DNA of 64,000 bases from JADJXM01 sp937967285 (GCA_050249535.1 JBFWQI010000032.1:1-64000), one strand, 5' to 3'; shown: positions 26,718 to 44,012, numbered from the stretch's first letter. Numbers and translations are program-made. The notes: generated by a model not told the origin, from the sequence alone.

Positions 26718-27947
26718 TTGATCAGATACCTGTCGATAATTGTTTTAGGACTTTTTTTCATGAACCTGCAGGAGCCATATCGCCAGACCCTGACCAGCGT
26801 GGAAAGGAATATTCATCTCGGAAGTTGGCAGGTGACGCATCGCGACCTCGATCCTTCCGCGAAGATTCCCTGGTCGGTGCAGAAGTACACGCTGCATGGA
26901 GGCAGGCAGGAAGGTGTCGACGTTATTGTGGTCGATAACGGGCGCCTGCGATTCACGGTGGTTCCGACGCGCGGGATGAGCGTGCTTAAGGTCGAGACCG
27001 GAGATATCAGGATCGGCTGGGATTCGCCGGTCAGGGAGGTCGTCCACCCGCAGTTCATCAACCTGGAAAGCCGCGGCGGGCTGGGGTGGCTGGAAGGATT
27101 CAATGAATGGCTGGTCCGGTGCGGGCTGGAGTGGGCCGGGCATCCCGGCAAGGACAAATTCATCAACAACACCGGCGATGAAGCCGAGATGGACCTCACG
27201 CTGCACGGACGGATCGGCAATATCCCCGCATCGGAGGTTGAAGTGGTCATCGATCGGACGCCTCCGTATCGCATCAGGGTTCGGGGGCGCGTCGACGAGC
27301 GGATGTTTTACGGTCCCAAGCTCGAACTCTGGACAGAGATCTCGACCGAGCCGGGCTCGACCGCATGGCGGATCACCGACGAACTTCGCAATCACAGCGT
27401 CTACGAGCAGGAGTTCGAGATGATCTATCACGCCAATTACGGTCCGCCACTGCTGGAAGCAGGATCGCGCTTCGTCGGCGCGCCGCGGGAGATCATCCCG
27501 TTCAATGCTCATGCCTCGAAAGGCTCCGCCCGGTTCGCGGAATACGAAGGACCGACGAAGGGATTCATCGAGCAGGTCTATGTCATCTCGCCATATGCCG
27601 GCGCGGATCGCAGGACCACCGTCATGCTGCGCAATGCGACCGCCGACAAGGGCGTCAGTATGACCTGGTCGGTCGACCAGTTGCCCTATTTCACGCTGTG
27701 GAAGAACACGACCGCGCTCGAGGAGGGTTATGTCACGGGTCTCGAACCCGGGACCAGCTCGCCCGCCAATCGGAGCATCGAGCGGCAGGCCGGACGACTC
27801 CAGAAGCTGAAACCCGGAGAGCTTCGCAGTTTCACTCTGGATGTCGAAGTGCTGGCCGGCAGAGCCGATGTCGAGCGGACCGCGGCCGCAATCGAACGTC
27901 TGCGAGCCGGCCGCACCCCTGTCATCAGTTCCGGGACGATCAAATAG
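26718..27947 (+). CDS. Secreted DUF4432 / aldose-1-epimerase-like protein
   Basis: A 409-residue protein resembling the galactose-mutarotase-like DUF4432 family: RFTVVPTRGMSVLKVETGDI, GGLGWLEGFNEWLVRCGLEW, LHGRIGNIPASEVEV, EMIYHANYGPPLL, and a late EEGYVTGLEPGT. The fold is a beta-sandwich that binds a sugar. The start is TTG at 26718 behind CGGGAGGATA, giving a hydrophobic leader MIRYLSIIVLGLFFMN; an ATG at 26760 would remove most of it. It lies 31 bases after the sulfatase and 33 before the rhamnosidase-like gene. Confidence 0.75.
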   Translation: MIRYLSIIVLGLFFMNLQEPYRQTLTSVERNIHLGSWQVTHRDLDPSAKIPWSVQKYTLHGGRQEGVDVIVVDNGRLRFTVVPTRGMSVLKVETGDIRIGWDSPVREVVHPQFINLESRGGLGWLEGFNEWLVRCGLEWAGHPGKDKFINNTGDEAEMDLTLHGRIGNIPASEVEVVIDRTPPYRIRVRGRVDERMFYGPKLELWTEISTEPGSTAWRITDELRNHSVYEQEFEMIYHANYGPPLLEAGSRFVGAPREIIPFNAHASKGSARFAEYEGPTKGFIEQVYVISPYAGADRRTTVMLRNATADKGVSMTWSVDQLPYFTLWKNTTALEEGYVTGLEPGTSSPANRSIERQAGRLQKLKPGELRSFTLDVEVLAGRADVERTAAAIERLRAGRTPVISSGTIK

Positions 27948-27980
27948 CAGAGCACCACAGAGATTTGTTACTGATCTGAA

Positions 27981-30722
27981 ATGAAACTTGAATCATCACA
28001 GAGCGCCGCCGGCAGGCATCTTCAGCGAGCAGTCGCTGTTGCGATTGTTATCGCATCATTATTAATCAGCCCTACAGGCATACGGCCGGTTGCGGCCCAG
28101 ATCGACAGCCTGAGGGACGGATTCCTCAATCCGCCGGACGATTCGCGGATCATGATGCGCTGGTGGTGGTTCGGGCCGGCGGTGACAACTCAGCGGCTCG
28201 AGCGTGAGATGCGGCTGATGAAGGAGGCGGGAATCGGCGGTTTCGAGATCCAGCCCGTCTATCCGCTGGCGCTCGATGACGAAAAAAATCGCACGCTTCC
28301 GTACCTTTCCGACCGTTTTCTCGATGCGCTGAAGTTCACGGGGCTGAAGGCGCGCGAACTCGGCCTGCGGGTCGATCTCACGGTCGGCAGCGGATGGCCG
28401 TACGGCGGGCCGACGGTGCCGATCGACAGGGCTGCCGGCAGATTGCGCGTCGATAAGACGAAACCGGCCGGCAGGCGGGTTCCGTTGCCTGACATCTCCG
28501 AGGGAGAATCGCTGATAGCCGCGTTCCACCGGCAGGGCGATGGATTTACTGAACTGAAGGAGATCAGGGACGGCGCGGTCCGGCTCCCCGCTGAGCCGGG
28601 GAGCGGTGACGAGGTCTTCTTCTTCATCTCCAGCCGGACAGGGATGATGGTCAAACGCCCGGCGGTCGGCGCGGAAGGGTTCGTTCTCGACCACTACGAT
28701 CGACGCGCGATCGACGGATATCTCAGGGACGTCGGCGATAAGCTGGTCGGCGCGTTCGGCTCGAATCCGCCTTTCGCGGTCTTCTGCGATTCGCTGGAGG
28801 TCTTCAATTCCGACTGGACGGGGGACTATTTGGAACAGTTTCGCCGGCGGCGAGGCTACGATCTGAAGCCGTACCTGCCCGCTCTGGCGGCCGACATCGG
28901 GCCCGAGACCGAAGCGATCCGTCATGACTGGACGCTGACGCTGACAGAGGTCTTCAACGACAACTTCCTGGCTCCGCTGCGTGACTGGGCGAAATCGAAG
29001 GGCGCGCGATTGAGGATGCAGGGCTACGGCATACCGCCGATGACGCTCTCGGGCAACTCCAGGGTCGATCTGCCCGAAGGCGAGGGCTTTCACTGGACGG
29101 TCGTCCGCGCTTCGCGCTGGGCATCCTCGGCCAGCCATCTCTATGGCCGGCCCGTCACTTCATCAGAGACCTGGACCTGGCTCCACTCGCCGTCCTTCCG
29201 TGCGACGCCGCTTGATATGAAGGCCGAAGCGGATCTCCACTTTCTGCAGGGGATCAATCAGTTGATCGGTCATGGATGGCCGTACAACCCCGAGGGAGTC
29301 GATTACCCCGGCTGGCGCTTCTATGCCGCAGGCGTTTTCAACGAGAAGAACCCGTGGTGGAACGTCATGCCGGATCTCGCGAGGTATCTGCAGCGATCCA
29401 GCTTCATGCTTCGGCAGGGGCGGCCTGCCAACGATATCGCGCTCTACCTCCCTACAAGCGACGCATACGCGAGCTACTCGAATGGTAACGTCGGCTACCT
29501 GATAGATCGAATCCGCGACCGTGTCGGACCGGACTGCATCCCTGAAATTCTCGAAGCGGGTTTCAATCTCGACTTCATCGACGATGAAGCGATCGCCGAA
29601 CTGGGACGAGTCGAGGACGGCCGACTGGCGATGGGCGAAAACCGGTACCGCGCGGTCATACTTCCCAACGTCCGGCTGATTCCGGCCGCCACGCTGAAGA
29701 AGCTGGAATTGTTCGCCGATCGCGGCGGCGTCGTCATCGCGACACGCCGAGTCCCGGAGCTCCCGCCGGGGTTGAAAGCATCCGCGGAGGATCGCGCGGC
29801 TGTCGAAAGGATATCCAGGCGCCTGTTCGACGGGGCGAACGGACGCTTCGTCAGGGAAGAGAAGGCAGCGCTCGGCAGGGCTCTGGCCGCGGCCGTCAGG
29901 CCGGACGTCGATTTTTCGGGGGCGGGAAGCGGGATCGGTTTCATCCGCAGATCGACCGATTCGGCAGAGGTCTATTTCATCGCCAACACGACAAATGCTG
30001 CCCGGAGCCTGAGCCCGGAATTTCGCGTGACGGGGATGAATGCAGAGATCTGGGATCCGCGGACCGGCGCAATCGAGCCGGCTGCCAATGCACGGGGCAG
30101 CCGTATCGATCTGGAACTCGAACCGTACGGCTCGCGTTTCGTCGTCTTCACGCGGAGATCCCTGCCCGCGACACAGAAGCCGGCCCCCATCTCTGCGGAA
30201 GTCGATCTGAGCCGAGACTGGTCGCTCGAGATCGCGGGACGGACCGTCAGACTCGATCGGCTGAAATCATGGACAGAAATCGATGAGGATGCGCGGTATT
30301 TCTCTGGAACGGGAATTTATCGACGAAATATCAGCGTGCCGGCTGAGTGGGTCGGGCGAAAGGTCGTTCTGGATTTCGGCCGGGGCGAACCGCTTCAGGA
30401 AGTCGAGCGACGCAACGGCATGCGAGCATGGCTGGACGCTCCGATTCGCGATGCGGCGACGATCTTCGTCAATGACCGGCGCGCCGGCTCGCTCTGGTGC
30501 CCTCCCTATGCGATCGAGATCGGAAACCTGATCAGGCCCGGTGAGAATTCGATCAGGATCGAAGCGGGCAATACGGCGATCAATCATCTCGCGGGCCGCC
30601 GGCTGCCGGATTACCGCCTGCTCAACCTCCGCTACGGCGAACGTTTCAGACCGCAGGATATGGAGAACCTTCAGCCTCTGCCGTCGGGACTGCTCGGGCC
30701 TGTCAGGGTTGTCGTCAGGTGA
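27981..30722 (+). CDS. Secreted GH106-like alpha-L-rhamnosidase
   Basis: A 913-residue glycoside hydrolase. Signal peptide about 1-41 (LQRAVAVAIVIASLLI core). It has the GH106 opening DSRIMMRWWWFGPAVTTQRL with REMRLMKEAGIGGFEIQPVY, then LRVDLTVGSGWPYGGPTVP and VFCDSLEVFNSDWTGDYL on the barrel. A C-terminal galactose-binding-like beta-sandwich (about 760-910) carries FVNDRRAGSLWCPPYAIEI. GH106 enzymes remove terminal alpha-L-rhamnose from pectic and other glycans. Family assignment is from motifs only. It would feed the rhamnose operon at 2.7-8 kb. Confidence 0.8.
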   Translation: MKLESSQSAAGRHLQRAVAVAIVIASLLISPTGIRPVAAQIDSLRDGFLNPPDDSRIMMRWWWFGPAVTTQRLEREMRLMKEAGIGGFEIQPVYPLALDDEKNRTLPYLSDRFLDALKFTGLKARELGLRVDLTVGSGWPYGGPTVPIDRAAGRLRVDKTKPAGRRVPLPDISEGESLIAAFHRQGDGFTELKEIRDGAVRLPAEPGSGDEVFFFISSRTGMMVKRPAVGAEGFVLDHYDRRAIDGYLRDVGDKLVGAFGSNPPFAVFCDSLEVFNSDWTGDYLEQFRRRRGYDLKPYLPALAADIGPETEAIRHDWTLTLTEVFNDNFLAPLRDWAKSKGARLRMQGYGIPPMTLSGNSRVDLPEGEGFHWTVVRASRWASSASHLYGRPVTSSETWTWLHSPSFRATPLDMKAEADLHFLQGINQLIGHGWPYNPEGVDYPGWRFYAAGVFNEKNPWWNVMPDLARYLQRSSFMLRQGRPANDIALYLPTSDAYASYSNGNVGYLIDRIRDRVGPDCIPEILEAGFNLDFIDDEAIAELGRVEDGRLAMGENRYRAVILPNVRLIPAATLKKLELFADRGGVVIATRRVPELPPGLKASAEDRAAVERISRRLFDGANGRFVREEKAALGRALAAAVRPDVDFSGAGSGIGFIRRSTDSAEVYFIANTTNAARSLSPEFRVTGMNAEIWDPRTGAIEPAANARGSRIDLELEPYGSRFVVFTRRSLPATQKPAPISAEVDLSRDWSLEIAGRTVRLDRLKSWTEIDEDARYFSGTGIYRRNISVPAEWVGRKVVLDFGRGEPLQEVERRNGMRAWLDAPIRDAATIFVNDRRAGSLWCPPYAIEIGNLIRPGENSIRIEAGNTAINHLAGRRLPDYRLLNLRYGERFRPQDMENLQPLPSGLLGPVRVVVR

Positions 30723-30783
30723 GTGGAGGCACGCGGGGGCGCACCGTTGGCACGCGAGGGGGCACCGTTCGCGTGCGCAGCTT

Positions 30784-31956
30784 TCATCTGACCTCAGGCG
30801 CAATGTAATTGGTCATGACCAGATCGCGGTAGGTCTCGTAGAGTCCCGCATCGAAGTCTTTGATGAAGACCGAGATCTTCTGGAGGATCGTGCTGGCGCG
30901 ATGGCCGGCCAGCCTTGCCGGGTGCGAAAACCTGCCCGTCGCCGATCTGATGAAGAGGCTCTTTTCGGTGATCGGCAGCTTCTTCACATTGGCGACGAAC
31001 TCGGGAAAGACCTCGCTGCTGAAGAGATACTGCTCGACGTTCGAAGTGTAGTAGGCGGTGACCGTATAGCCGTTCTTTCTGAGGAAATCGCCGACGGCCG
31101 CCAGCGCCTTGGTCCCGGCAAAGTTGCCGACCACCGGGATGATCAGGTTCTTTCTGTGCATTTCGCGGAGAAACTGGTAGTCGGCGTCGGATGCCAGAAA
31201 ATTCCCCTGTTTGCCCTTCTGATCGGTCTGCTCGACGATCTCGCGGAACGAAGGGAAGTTGCTTCCCCAGTATCCGTCCATCCTGTACGAAATCTCCAGC
31301 CCGTCGTGATGAAAACTGCGATAGACGTACTCGAGGCTCTTCCGGTCGTTATCGTTGAGCGGGAACTTGAACTCCTTCTCGATGGTTTTCGCGACCTCCT
31401 CGAGGTTCGCCGAGAATATCTTGTCGTCGGTCGGCGTCCGGTTGATGTAGGCCATCATCTCGTTGAGCGGGCTCTCGTTGGTCGGCGGCTTCTCGCCGGT
31501 CAGCGGACGGCTGAAGAGTTTCGAGATGAATCGCACTCTGTCGGGCGAATTATGAAAGATCGCCTTGTACATCAGGTGCTGAATTACCGCCTGCCTCCGT
31601 ATGTCGACGATGAAGGCGATCTGCGGCCGGATCTTCGCGATGTAGGTGAAGTTCTGTTCAGGCCCGACGCCGAGATACGCGCCGCCTGAAGCGCCGAGAT
31701 CGCGGAGAAGATCCACGACCGTCAGATAGGCCGTCTCATTCGAGGTGAAATTATCGGAACGGAAGTATCCGCCGTCCTCCGAGAGTTCGTTGATCAGCCG
31801 CGAGAATTCCTCTGCCGAGAGGCTCTCGATCCCGGGCTTGCTCTGTCCGAGGACGCCCTGTGCCGCCAATACAAGCAGCAAGATCAGCATCGCGGCGAAT
31901 CTGCCACGGGCAGCGGAAACAAACGGAAGGGAAACTCTCATCGTCACGATACTCAT
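30784..31956 (-). CDS. Exported protein resembling the LIC_10091 family (SAM-methyltransferase-like fold?)
   Basis: A 390-residue protein. After a signal segment (residues about 19-37, AAMLILLLVLAAQGVLG), the mature chain carries GGYFRSDNFTSNETAYLTVV, GAYLGVGPEQNFTYIAKIRP and QIAFIVDIRRQAVIQHLMYK. From memory these match a conserved bacterial family typified by Leptospira LIC_10091, predicted to have a methyltransferase-like Rossmann core. The GVGPEQNF loop would be the nucleotide loop. Function is unknown, and a SAM enzyme in the periplasm would be odd. The ATG at 31956 follows GAGGTAAAA. It is the only minus-strand gene between 22 and 63 kb. Confidence 0.7.
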   Translation of the reverse strand: MSIVTMRVSLPFVSAARGRFAAMLILLLVLAAQGVLGQSKPGIESLSAEEFSRLINELSEDGGYFRSDNFTSNETAYLTVVDLLRDLGASGGAYLGVGPEQNFTYIAKIRPQIAFIVDIRRQAVIQHLMYKAIFHNSPDRVRFISKLFSRPLTGEKPPTNESPLNEMMAYINRTPTDDKIFSANLEEVAKTIEKEFKFPLNDNDRKSLEYVYRSFHHDGLEISYRMDGYWGSNFPSFREIVEQTDQKGKQGNFLASDADYQFLREMHRKNLIIPVVGNFAGTKALAAVGDFLRKNGYTVTAYYTSNVEQYLFSSEVFPEFVANVKKLPITEKSLFIRSATGRFSHPARLAGHRASTILQKISVFIKDFDAGLYETYRDLVMTNYIAPEVR

Positions 31957-32063
31957 TTTTACCTCATTTCCAGAATGGTTCTCAGAAAGTGATTCTGCAT
32001 ATCGTACTTGATCGCCCGAAGTTTGCAACAGAAAAACCGGACTGGGGCCCCGCCGCCTGAATC

Positions 32064-32285
32064 GACTGAGTACTTTGGAAATTAAATATCTTGGGGATAT
32101 AGACGCCAGGAAACCAAGAGGGCCAAGATGGAATTAAGGATGGAACTGCTCCATGTTCCTCAATTGCATCCTTCACTTGATCTCCTGCTCTTGGCTATCT
32201 TGGCAGCTTGGCGTCGAGATCTCTTGGCCCTCTTGGTTTCCTGGCGTCTAAATCCCAAAGAACCTGGTTTCCAGAGTACCGAGTC
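32064..32285. repeat. CGCCAAGA-type palindromic element, best-preserved copy (C2)
   Basis: Arms 32102-32128 and 32222-32248 are perfect 27-base complements (GACGCCAGGAAACCAAGAGG...). The pairing continues outward imperfectly to GACTGAGTACTTTGGAAA (from 32064) against its complement ending at 32285, giving arms of about 65 bases. It fills the space between the minus-strand exported protein and ADOP 2. Confidence 0.93.
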
Positions 32286-32289
32286 CGAA

Positions 32290-32311
32290 AGTGGGAACCC
32301 GGTTTCCCACT
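32290..32311. repeat. Short hairpin after C2
   Basis: AGTGGGAA (32290-32297) faces TTCCCACT (32304-32311). No T run follows, so it is not called a terminator. The rest of the gap to ADOP 2 shows only a ribosome site. Confidence 0.6.
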
Positions 32312-32456
32312 ATCGAACATCGAACGCCCTGCGGTCGTCAGTAAGATGGATTCTAACTTGTGACATATCAACGATTAGCTGTTCGGGATCAGTGGCACGC
32401 CGCTTGGATTGTTATTCGGGTCCATCAAGTCGTCAGGAGAGGGAGATCGATTGAAG

Positions 32457-34913
<2,457 letters not shown>

Positions 34914-34936
34914 ACGATAAACAGGGAGGTTTAGTG

Positions 34937-35395
34937 ATGACTCACATGCTCTACATTGCTCTGATCCTGATGGCGACGATCACCTGCGGATTCTTCGAAT
35001 CGCCTGAAATCGCGATGAACGAAGAACGTGAGGCCGTCCGGCAGGCGGTTCTCGATTACGTCGAGGGCGTCTACCAGGTCGAACCGGAACGCATCGAGCG
35101 CAGCGTCCATCCTGAACTGACGAAACACGGCTTCTACCGCCAGCAGGGAAAGGACGGTTACACGCCCGGCCGCATGTCTTACACGCAACTGGTCGAACTT
35201 TCAAAAACGTGGAACAAGGCCGGAAAACTGCCGAAGACCGCGCCGAAGGAGATCGTCATATTCGACGTTCAGGATCAGACCGCGACTGCAAAGCTGACCG
35301 CGCAATGGGGCACGGACTATTTCCATCTCGCCAAATATGACGGCAGGTGGAAGATCATCAATGTGCTCTGGCAGAGTCCGCCGCCGGCGAAGTAG
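34937..35395 (+). CDS. Small exported NTF2/lumazine-binding-like protein
   Basis: A 152-residue protein. It has a short hydrophobic leader (MTHMLYIALILMATITCGFF), then REAVRQAVLDYVEGVYQVEP, ERSVHPELTKHGFYRQQ and YDGRWKIINVLWQ. This pattern is typical of the putative lumazine-binding / SnoaL-like cone fold. ATG at 34937 is preferred over the adjacent GTG at 34934 because GGGAGG is 7 bases away. It sits between two ADOP genes. The ligand is unknown. Confidence 0.75.
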   Translation: MTHMLYIALILMATITCGFFESPEIAMNEEREAVRQAVLDYVEGVYQVEPERIERSVHPELTKHGFYRQQGKDGYTPGRMSYTQLVELSKTWNKAGKLPKTAPKEIVIFDVQDQTATAKLTAQWGTDYFHLAKYDGRWKIINVLWQSPPPAK

Positions 35396-35443
35396 CGTCA
35401 CAGCCGTTTCATCTCTCCTCGTTGAAAGGGAAAGGATGGCCCC

Positions 35444-37894
<2,451 letters not shown>

Positions 37895-37938
37895 CCGGCG
37901 GCTGCTCATTCGGCCTCGACAAGTGAGGAGTCCTGCTG

Positions 37939-40362
37939 ATGAACGGATTACTTCAGGATCTGAAATACGGATTAAGGACGATCCTCAACAGCCCGGGTTT
38001 TTCGGTTGTGGCGATCCTGACTCTGGCGATAGGTATCGGAGCGACGACTGCTATCTTCAGCGTTGCGGACGCGGCAATTTTCAGGGGACTGCCATACACG
38101 GAGCCTGACAGGCTGTACCACCTCTGGGAAGGCACGCCGCAGGCGGAGTTTCCGCGGCGTGAAGCTTCATGGCCGGATTTCATCGACTGGAGGAGGAACC
38201 AGGTCTTCGAGGAATGCGCTGCCTATGTCGGAGGAAATGCGTCCCTTGTCGGGGATGGCGAACCCGAGCGAATCTTTACACCCGGAGCCTCTGCGAACTT
38301 TTTCAGGCTGCTTGGAGTGAACGCGGAACTCGGGCGCACCTTTAAATCCGGAGACGACAATCCCGGAGCAGAGCGCGTAGCGATCCTGACACATTCCTTC
38401 TGGATGCGGAAATTCGCCGGCGACGCAGATGTCATTGGCCGATCGATCGAGTTGAGCGGCATTAAGTTTACGATCGTCGGCGTGCTTCCCGAGAGCTTCA
38501 GTTTCGCGCTGCGCCCGGCGGATATCTGGATAGCCTATCAGCCGTCCGGGAATCAGATGTCCCGGCGGGGCATGCACGGAACGAATGTGATCGCCCGGCT
38601 GCGGAAAGGCGTTACTATCGATCGCGCATATGCTGAGATGAATACGATCGCTCAACGGATAGCCGTCGAGCATAAAGAATCGCATGCCGGAACCGGAATT
38701 ATTCTGATGCCGCTCGCGGATGAGATCCTCGGTCCGGTCAAGTCGATTGTCATGGCGTTGCTGGCGGCCGTCGGGCTGGTTCTACTGATCTCCTGTTCGA
38801 ACGTTGCCGGACTCATGATTGCCCGGTCGACGGCGCGGCAGAAAGAGGTCTCTGTCCGCCTCGCTCTTGGCGCCGGTCGCCTCAGGCTCGTCCGGCAACT
38901 TCTGACGGAATCGCTGCTTCTGTCTCTGGCCGGCGGTATCGGCGGGCTGCTGATCGCATACTGGGGAGTGGATGTTCTGACGGCGCTCATACCGCAGGAT
39001 CTGGCGAGGTTCATGCCGTATCTCGGTAACGTCGGCATAGATTCGAGAATCCTCCTTTTTGCTCTGGCTGTTTCGATCATCACGGGACTGGCTTTCGGTC
39101 TGGCGCCGGCGATCCGGTCGTCGTATCTGAATCCGAACGATGCCCTGAAAAGCTCGTCGAGATCGATCGGGCCGGGCGGGCATAACCGGATCAGGCAAAG
39201 CCTGGTTATCGCCGAGATAGCCGTGGCGGTTGTGCTGCTTGTCGGGGCAGGTTTAATGGTCAGAAGTCTTGTAACGCTGTTGAGCGTTGATCCTGGATTC
39301 AAGGCGCAGAACCTTCTGACCATGACTGTATCCGTACCGCGAAACAGGTATCAGGAACCGCAGAAGCTCGCTGCATTTCATCGAAATCTGATCGAGAGAG
39401 CAGGGCGAGTGCCGGGTGTCGAATCATCCGGAATCGTCAATATGCTCCCGCTGACAAGCGGAGACACCAATCATCTTGTGATTGCCGGCCGGCCGGCTCC
39501 GCCGCCCGGATTCGAGATCGAGGCAAATTACAGGGAAGTCAGCGGAGATTACTGGAAAGCCGCCGGGATTCCGCTGATCGCCGGCAGAGGTTTCGATCAG
39601 CGCGACGATGCAGACTCGCCTCAGGTCACGATCATCAACAGGTCCTTCGCTGAAAAATATTTCGGCGTCAACCGGGCAGTCGGGCAGCGAGTCTTTTATC
39701 CGGGCAATCCGGAATCTCAATTGGAGATCGTCGGCGTCGTCGGCGATGTCAAAATCACAGGACTCGATGCCGACATAAAACCGGTCATGTATGTTCCGCT
39801 GGCCCAGTCCCCGTCATACACGATCAATCTGGTGATCAGATCCGCAATCGAGCCGGAGAGCCTGGTGAGCGCTGTCCGATCCGCCATCCGTGAAATCGAA
39901 CCGATCGCCGTCGTCTACAATGCATCCACCATGGATGAAAAGATCAGTCAGTCTGTCGCGGCTTTCACCAGACGGTACCCTGCGGTTCTGATGGGTGTTT
40001 TCGCAGCGGTTGCCGTCCTGCTCGCTTCGATCGGCATTTACGGAATGATCTCGTATTCGGTCATCAGGCAAACCCGCGATATCGGAGTAAGAATGGCGCT
40101 CGGGGCCGATCCGCGGCGCATTTTTGGAATGCTCATCCGACAGGGCATGCTGGTTGTCCTGGCCGGGCTGGCCATTGGCATCCCCGCTTCGCTCGGGGTG
40201 GCGGGATTTCTCAGATCGCTCCTGTATCAGGTCGATTCAGTCGATACGGTCGTCTACACGAGCGTCGTGATCGGACTTGCGGTTATTGCGGGCTGTTCGT
40301 GCATGATTCCGGCGCTGCGCGCGTCGAAAATCGACCCCATGACAGCTTTGCGGGATGAGTAA
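37939..40362 (+). CDS. ADOP permease 4
   Basis: An 807-residue protein. It begins MNGLLQDLKYGLRTILNSPG and keeps IGIGATTAIFSVADAAIFRG in place of the LLRPLPY consensus. First FtsX about 270-390 (STARQKEVSVRLALGAGRLR), second about 690-800 (RQTRDIGVRMALGADPRRIF); ends KIDPMTALRDE. AGGAG precedes the ATG. Slightly lower GC and more divergent than copies 2, 3 and 5, so it probably did not arise from a recent local duplication. Confidence 0.92.
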   Translation: MNGLLQDLKYGLRTILNSPGFSVVAILTLAIGIGATTAIFSVADAAIFRGLPYTEPDRLYHLWEGTPQAEFPRREASWPDFIDWRRNQVFEECAAYVGGNASLVGDGEPERIFTPGASANFFRLLGVNAELGRTFKSGDDNPGAERVAILTHSFWMRKFAGDADVIGRSIELSGIKFTIVGVLPESFSFALRPADIWIAYQPSGNQMSRRGMHGTNVIARLRKGVTIDRAYAEMNTIAQRIAVEHKESHAGTGIILMPLADEILGPVKSIVMALLAAVGLVLLISCSNVAGLMIARSTARQKEVSVRLALGAGRLRLVRQLLTESLLLSLAGGIGGLLIAYWGVDVLTALIPQDLARFMPYLGNVGIDSRILLFALAVSIITGLAFGLAPAIRSSYLNPNDALKSSSRSIGPGGHNRIRQSLVIAEIAVAVVLLVGAGLMVRSLVTLLSVDPGFKAQNLLTMTVSVPRNRYQEPQKLAAFHRNLIERAGRVPGVESSGIVNMLPLTSGDTNHLVIAGRPAPPPGFEIEANYREVSGDYWKAAGIPLIAGRGFDQRDDADSPQVTIINRSFAEKYFGVNRAVGQRVFYPGNPESQLEIVGVVGDVKITGLDADIKPVMYVPLAQSPSYTINLVIRSAIEPESLVSAVRSAIREIEPIAVVYNASTMDEKISQSVAAFTRRYPAVLMGVFAAVAVLLASIGIYGMISYSVIRQTRDIGVRMALGADPRRIFGMLIRQGMLVVLAGLAIGIPASLGVAGFLRSLLYQVDSVDTVVYTSVVIGLAVIAGCSCMIPALRASKIDPMTALRDE

Positions 40363-40385
40363 GCGGATTAATTGGGAGATATGAT

Positions 40386-42794
<2,409 letters not shown>

Positions 42795-42797
<3 letters not shown>

Positions 42798-42996
42798 CTG
42801 CTCAGCACTATCACGAAGAGTTTATAAACGCCAAGCCGCCAAGATGGCCGGGGTTTATTCAGGGCATGAAGCATCGGGTTCAGCCATTGTACGATCGGCG
42901 ATATTGAGGAAATTTGTACAATTACATCAATAATCTCACTTGGGCACCTTGGCGGCTTGGCGCTTAGTTATTCTTCGTGATAAGGCTGAGTAGCTT
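42795..42996. repeat. CGCCAAGC-type palindromic element (C3) with shared outer ends
   Basis: Outer ends are TAACTGCTCAG (42795-42805) and AGGCTGAGTAGCTT (42983-42996). Next inward, TATCACGAAGAG faces TTCTTCGTGATA, then CGCCAAGCCGCCAAG (42829-42843) faces its complement in 42949-42963. It is a single clean copy of 202 bases. The rest of the 315-base gap to the AraC gene shows nothing else. Confidence 0.92.
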
Positions 42997-43112
42997 GAAT
43001 GCCGCGGATGCGGAAAGAAGAGCGGGAACTCAATTCATGTATCGGTCGTAAGTTACGGTGACGCGCTCCGAAAGGTGATGCGGCATTCCAGTCGAGAAAG
43101 CGTAAATTCTGA

Positions 43113-43925
43113 ATGGAAACCGAAATGAGACCTGATGCATTTTACGGTGGGGGAAGGGCGAGCCTGCACGTTTCCGGGCTGACCTTGTCGGAATCGGTCT
43201 ATCCCGCAGGCCTGCGCATGCCTCGACACCAGCACGAGCCGGCCTATTTCGGACTGGTATTGAAAGGCGGTTACAGCGAAACCATCGGGCTGAGTCCGAA
43301 GTCGCGCGAGGCGCAACCGATGGCGGTCTTCTATCACCCGCGGGGAGAGTCGCATGCCGTCCGTTTTTTCGATTCGAAGGTCAGGATATTCCGGATCGAG
43401 ATCAGATCGCATCGGCTGCTCGACGGCGATCTGCGAATCCCTGATGAGCCGGCGGCGATTCAGGGCGGCTCGACGAGTTCACTGGCTCTCAGGCTCTATC
43501 GCGAATTCAGGCATCGTGACCAGTGGTCGGGTCTTGCGATCGAAGGTCTGACGCTGGAGATCCTGGCCGAGCTTTCCCGCGATATCGCCAGGAGCGGCGG
43601 TCGTCGGTGGCTGGAATCGGCGAAAGAGATTCTCGAAGCCAATTTCATCGAGCCGCCGACGCTCGATGAACTGGCCGGTCAGGTCGGCGTTCATCCCGTC
43701 CATCTGGCGCGCGAATTCAGGCGGCAGTACAACTGCACGATCGGAGATTTCTGTCGCAGACTTCGGATCGAAAGCGCGGGGCGCCGGATCGCTGAGACCG
43801 ACCTGCCGATCAGTCAGATCGCCCTGGCCCTCGGTTTTTACGATCAGAGCCATTTCACGAACACCTTCAGGCGGTACACGGGGATGACTCCGGCCGTCTA
43901 TCGCGCGCAATTTGCGACGCGCTAA
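43113..43925 (+). CDS. AraC-family transcriptional regulator
   Basis: A 270-residue protein. The N-terminal half is a cupin-like sensor (RMPRHQHEPAYFGLVLKGGY, VFYHPRGESHAV). The C-terminal half has two helix-turn-helices: PTLDELAGQVGVHPVHLARE and PISQIALALGFYDQSHFTNT, ending RYTGMTPAVYRAQ. The effector is unknown. The HQHEPAYF-type cupin is common in acidobacterial AraC regulators. It could control the adjacent Tricorn-like gene or act elsewhere. No strong ribosome site; an in-frame ATG at 43125 is an alternative start. Confidence 0.88.
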   Translation: METEMRPDAFYGGGRASLHVSGLTLSESVYPAGLRMPRHQHEPAYFGLVLKGGYSETIGLSPKSREAQPMAVFYHPRGESHAVRFFDSKVRIFRIEIRSHRLLDGDLRIPDEPAAIQGGSTSSLALRLYREFRHRDQWSGLAIEGLTLEILAELSRDIARSGGRRWLESAKEILEANFIEPPTLDELAGQVGVHPVHLAREFRRQYNCTIGDFCRRLRIESAGRRIAETDLPISQIALALGFYDQSHFTNTFRRYTGMTPAVYRAQFATR

Positions 43926-44012
43926 TCCCCTCCAAGGCGCTAATCCCATCCACGACAGATTCCGGCGGCTTGCATAAAATCCGTGCGATCCATTGAACGG
44001 AAAGAAAATTTC

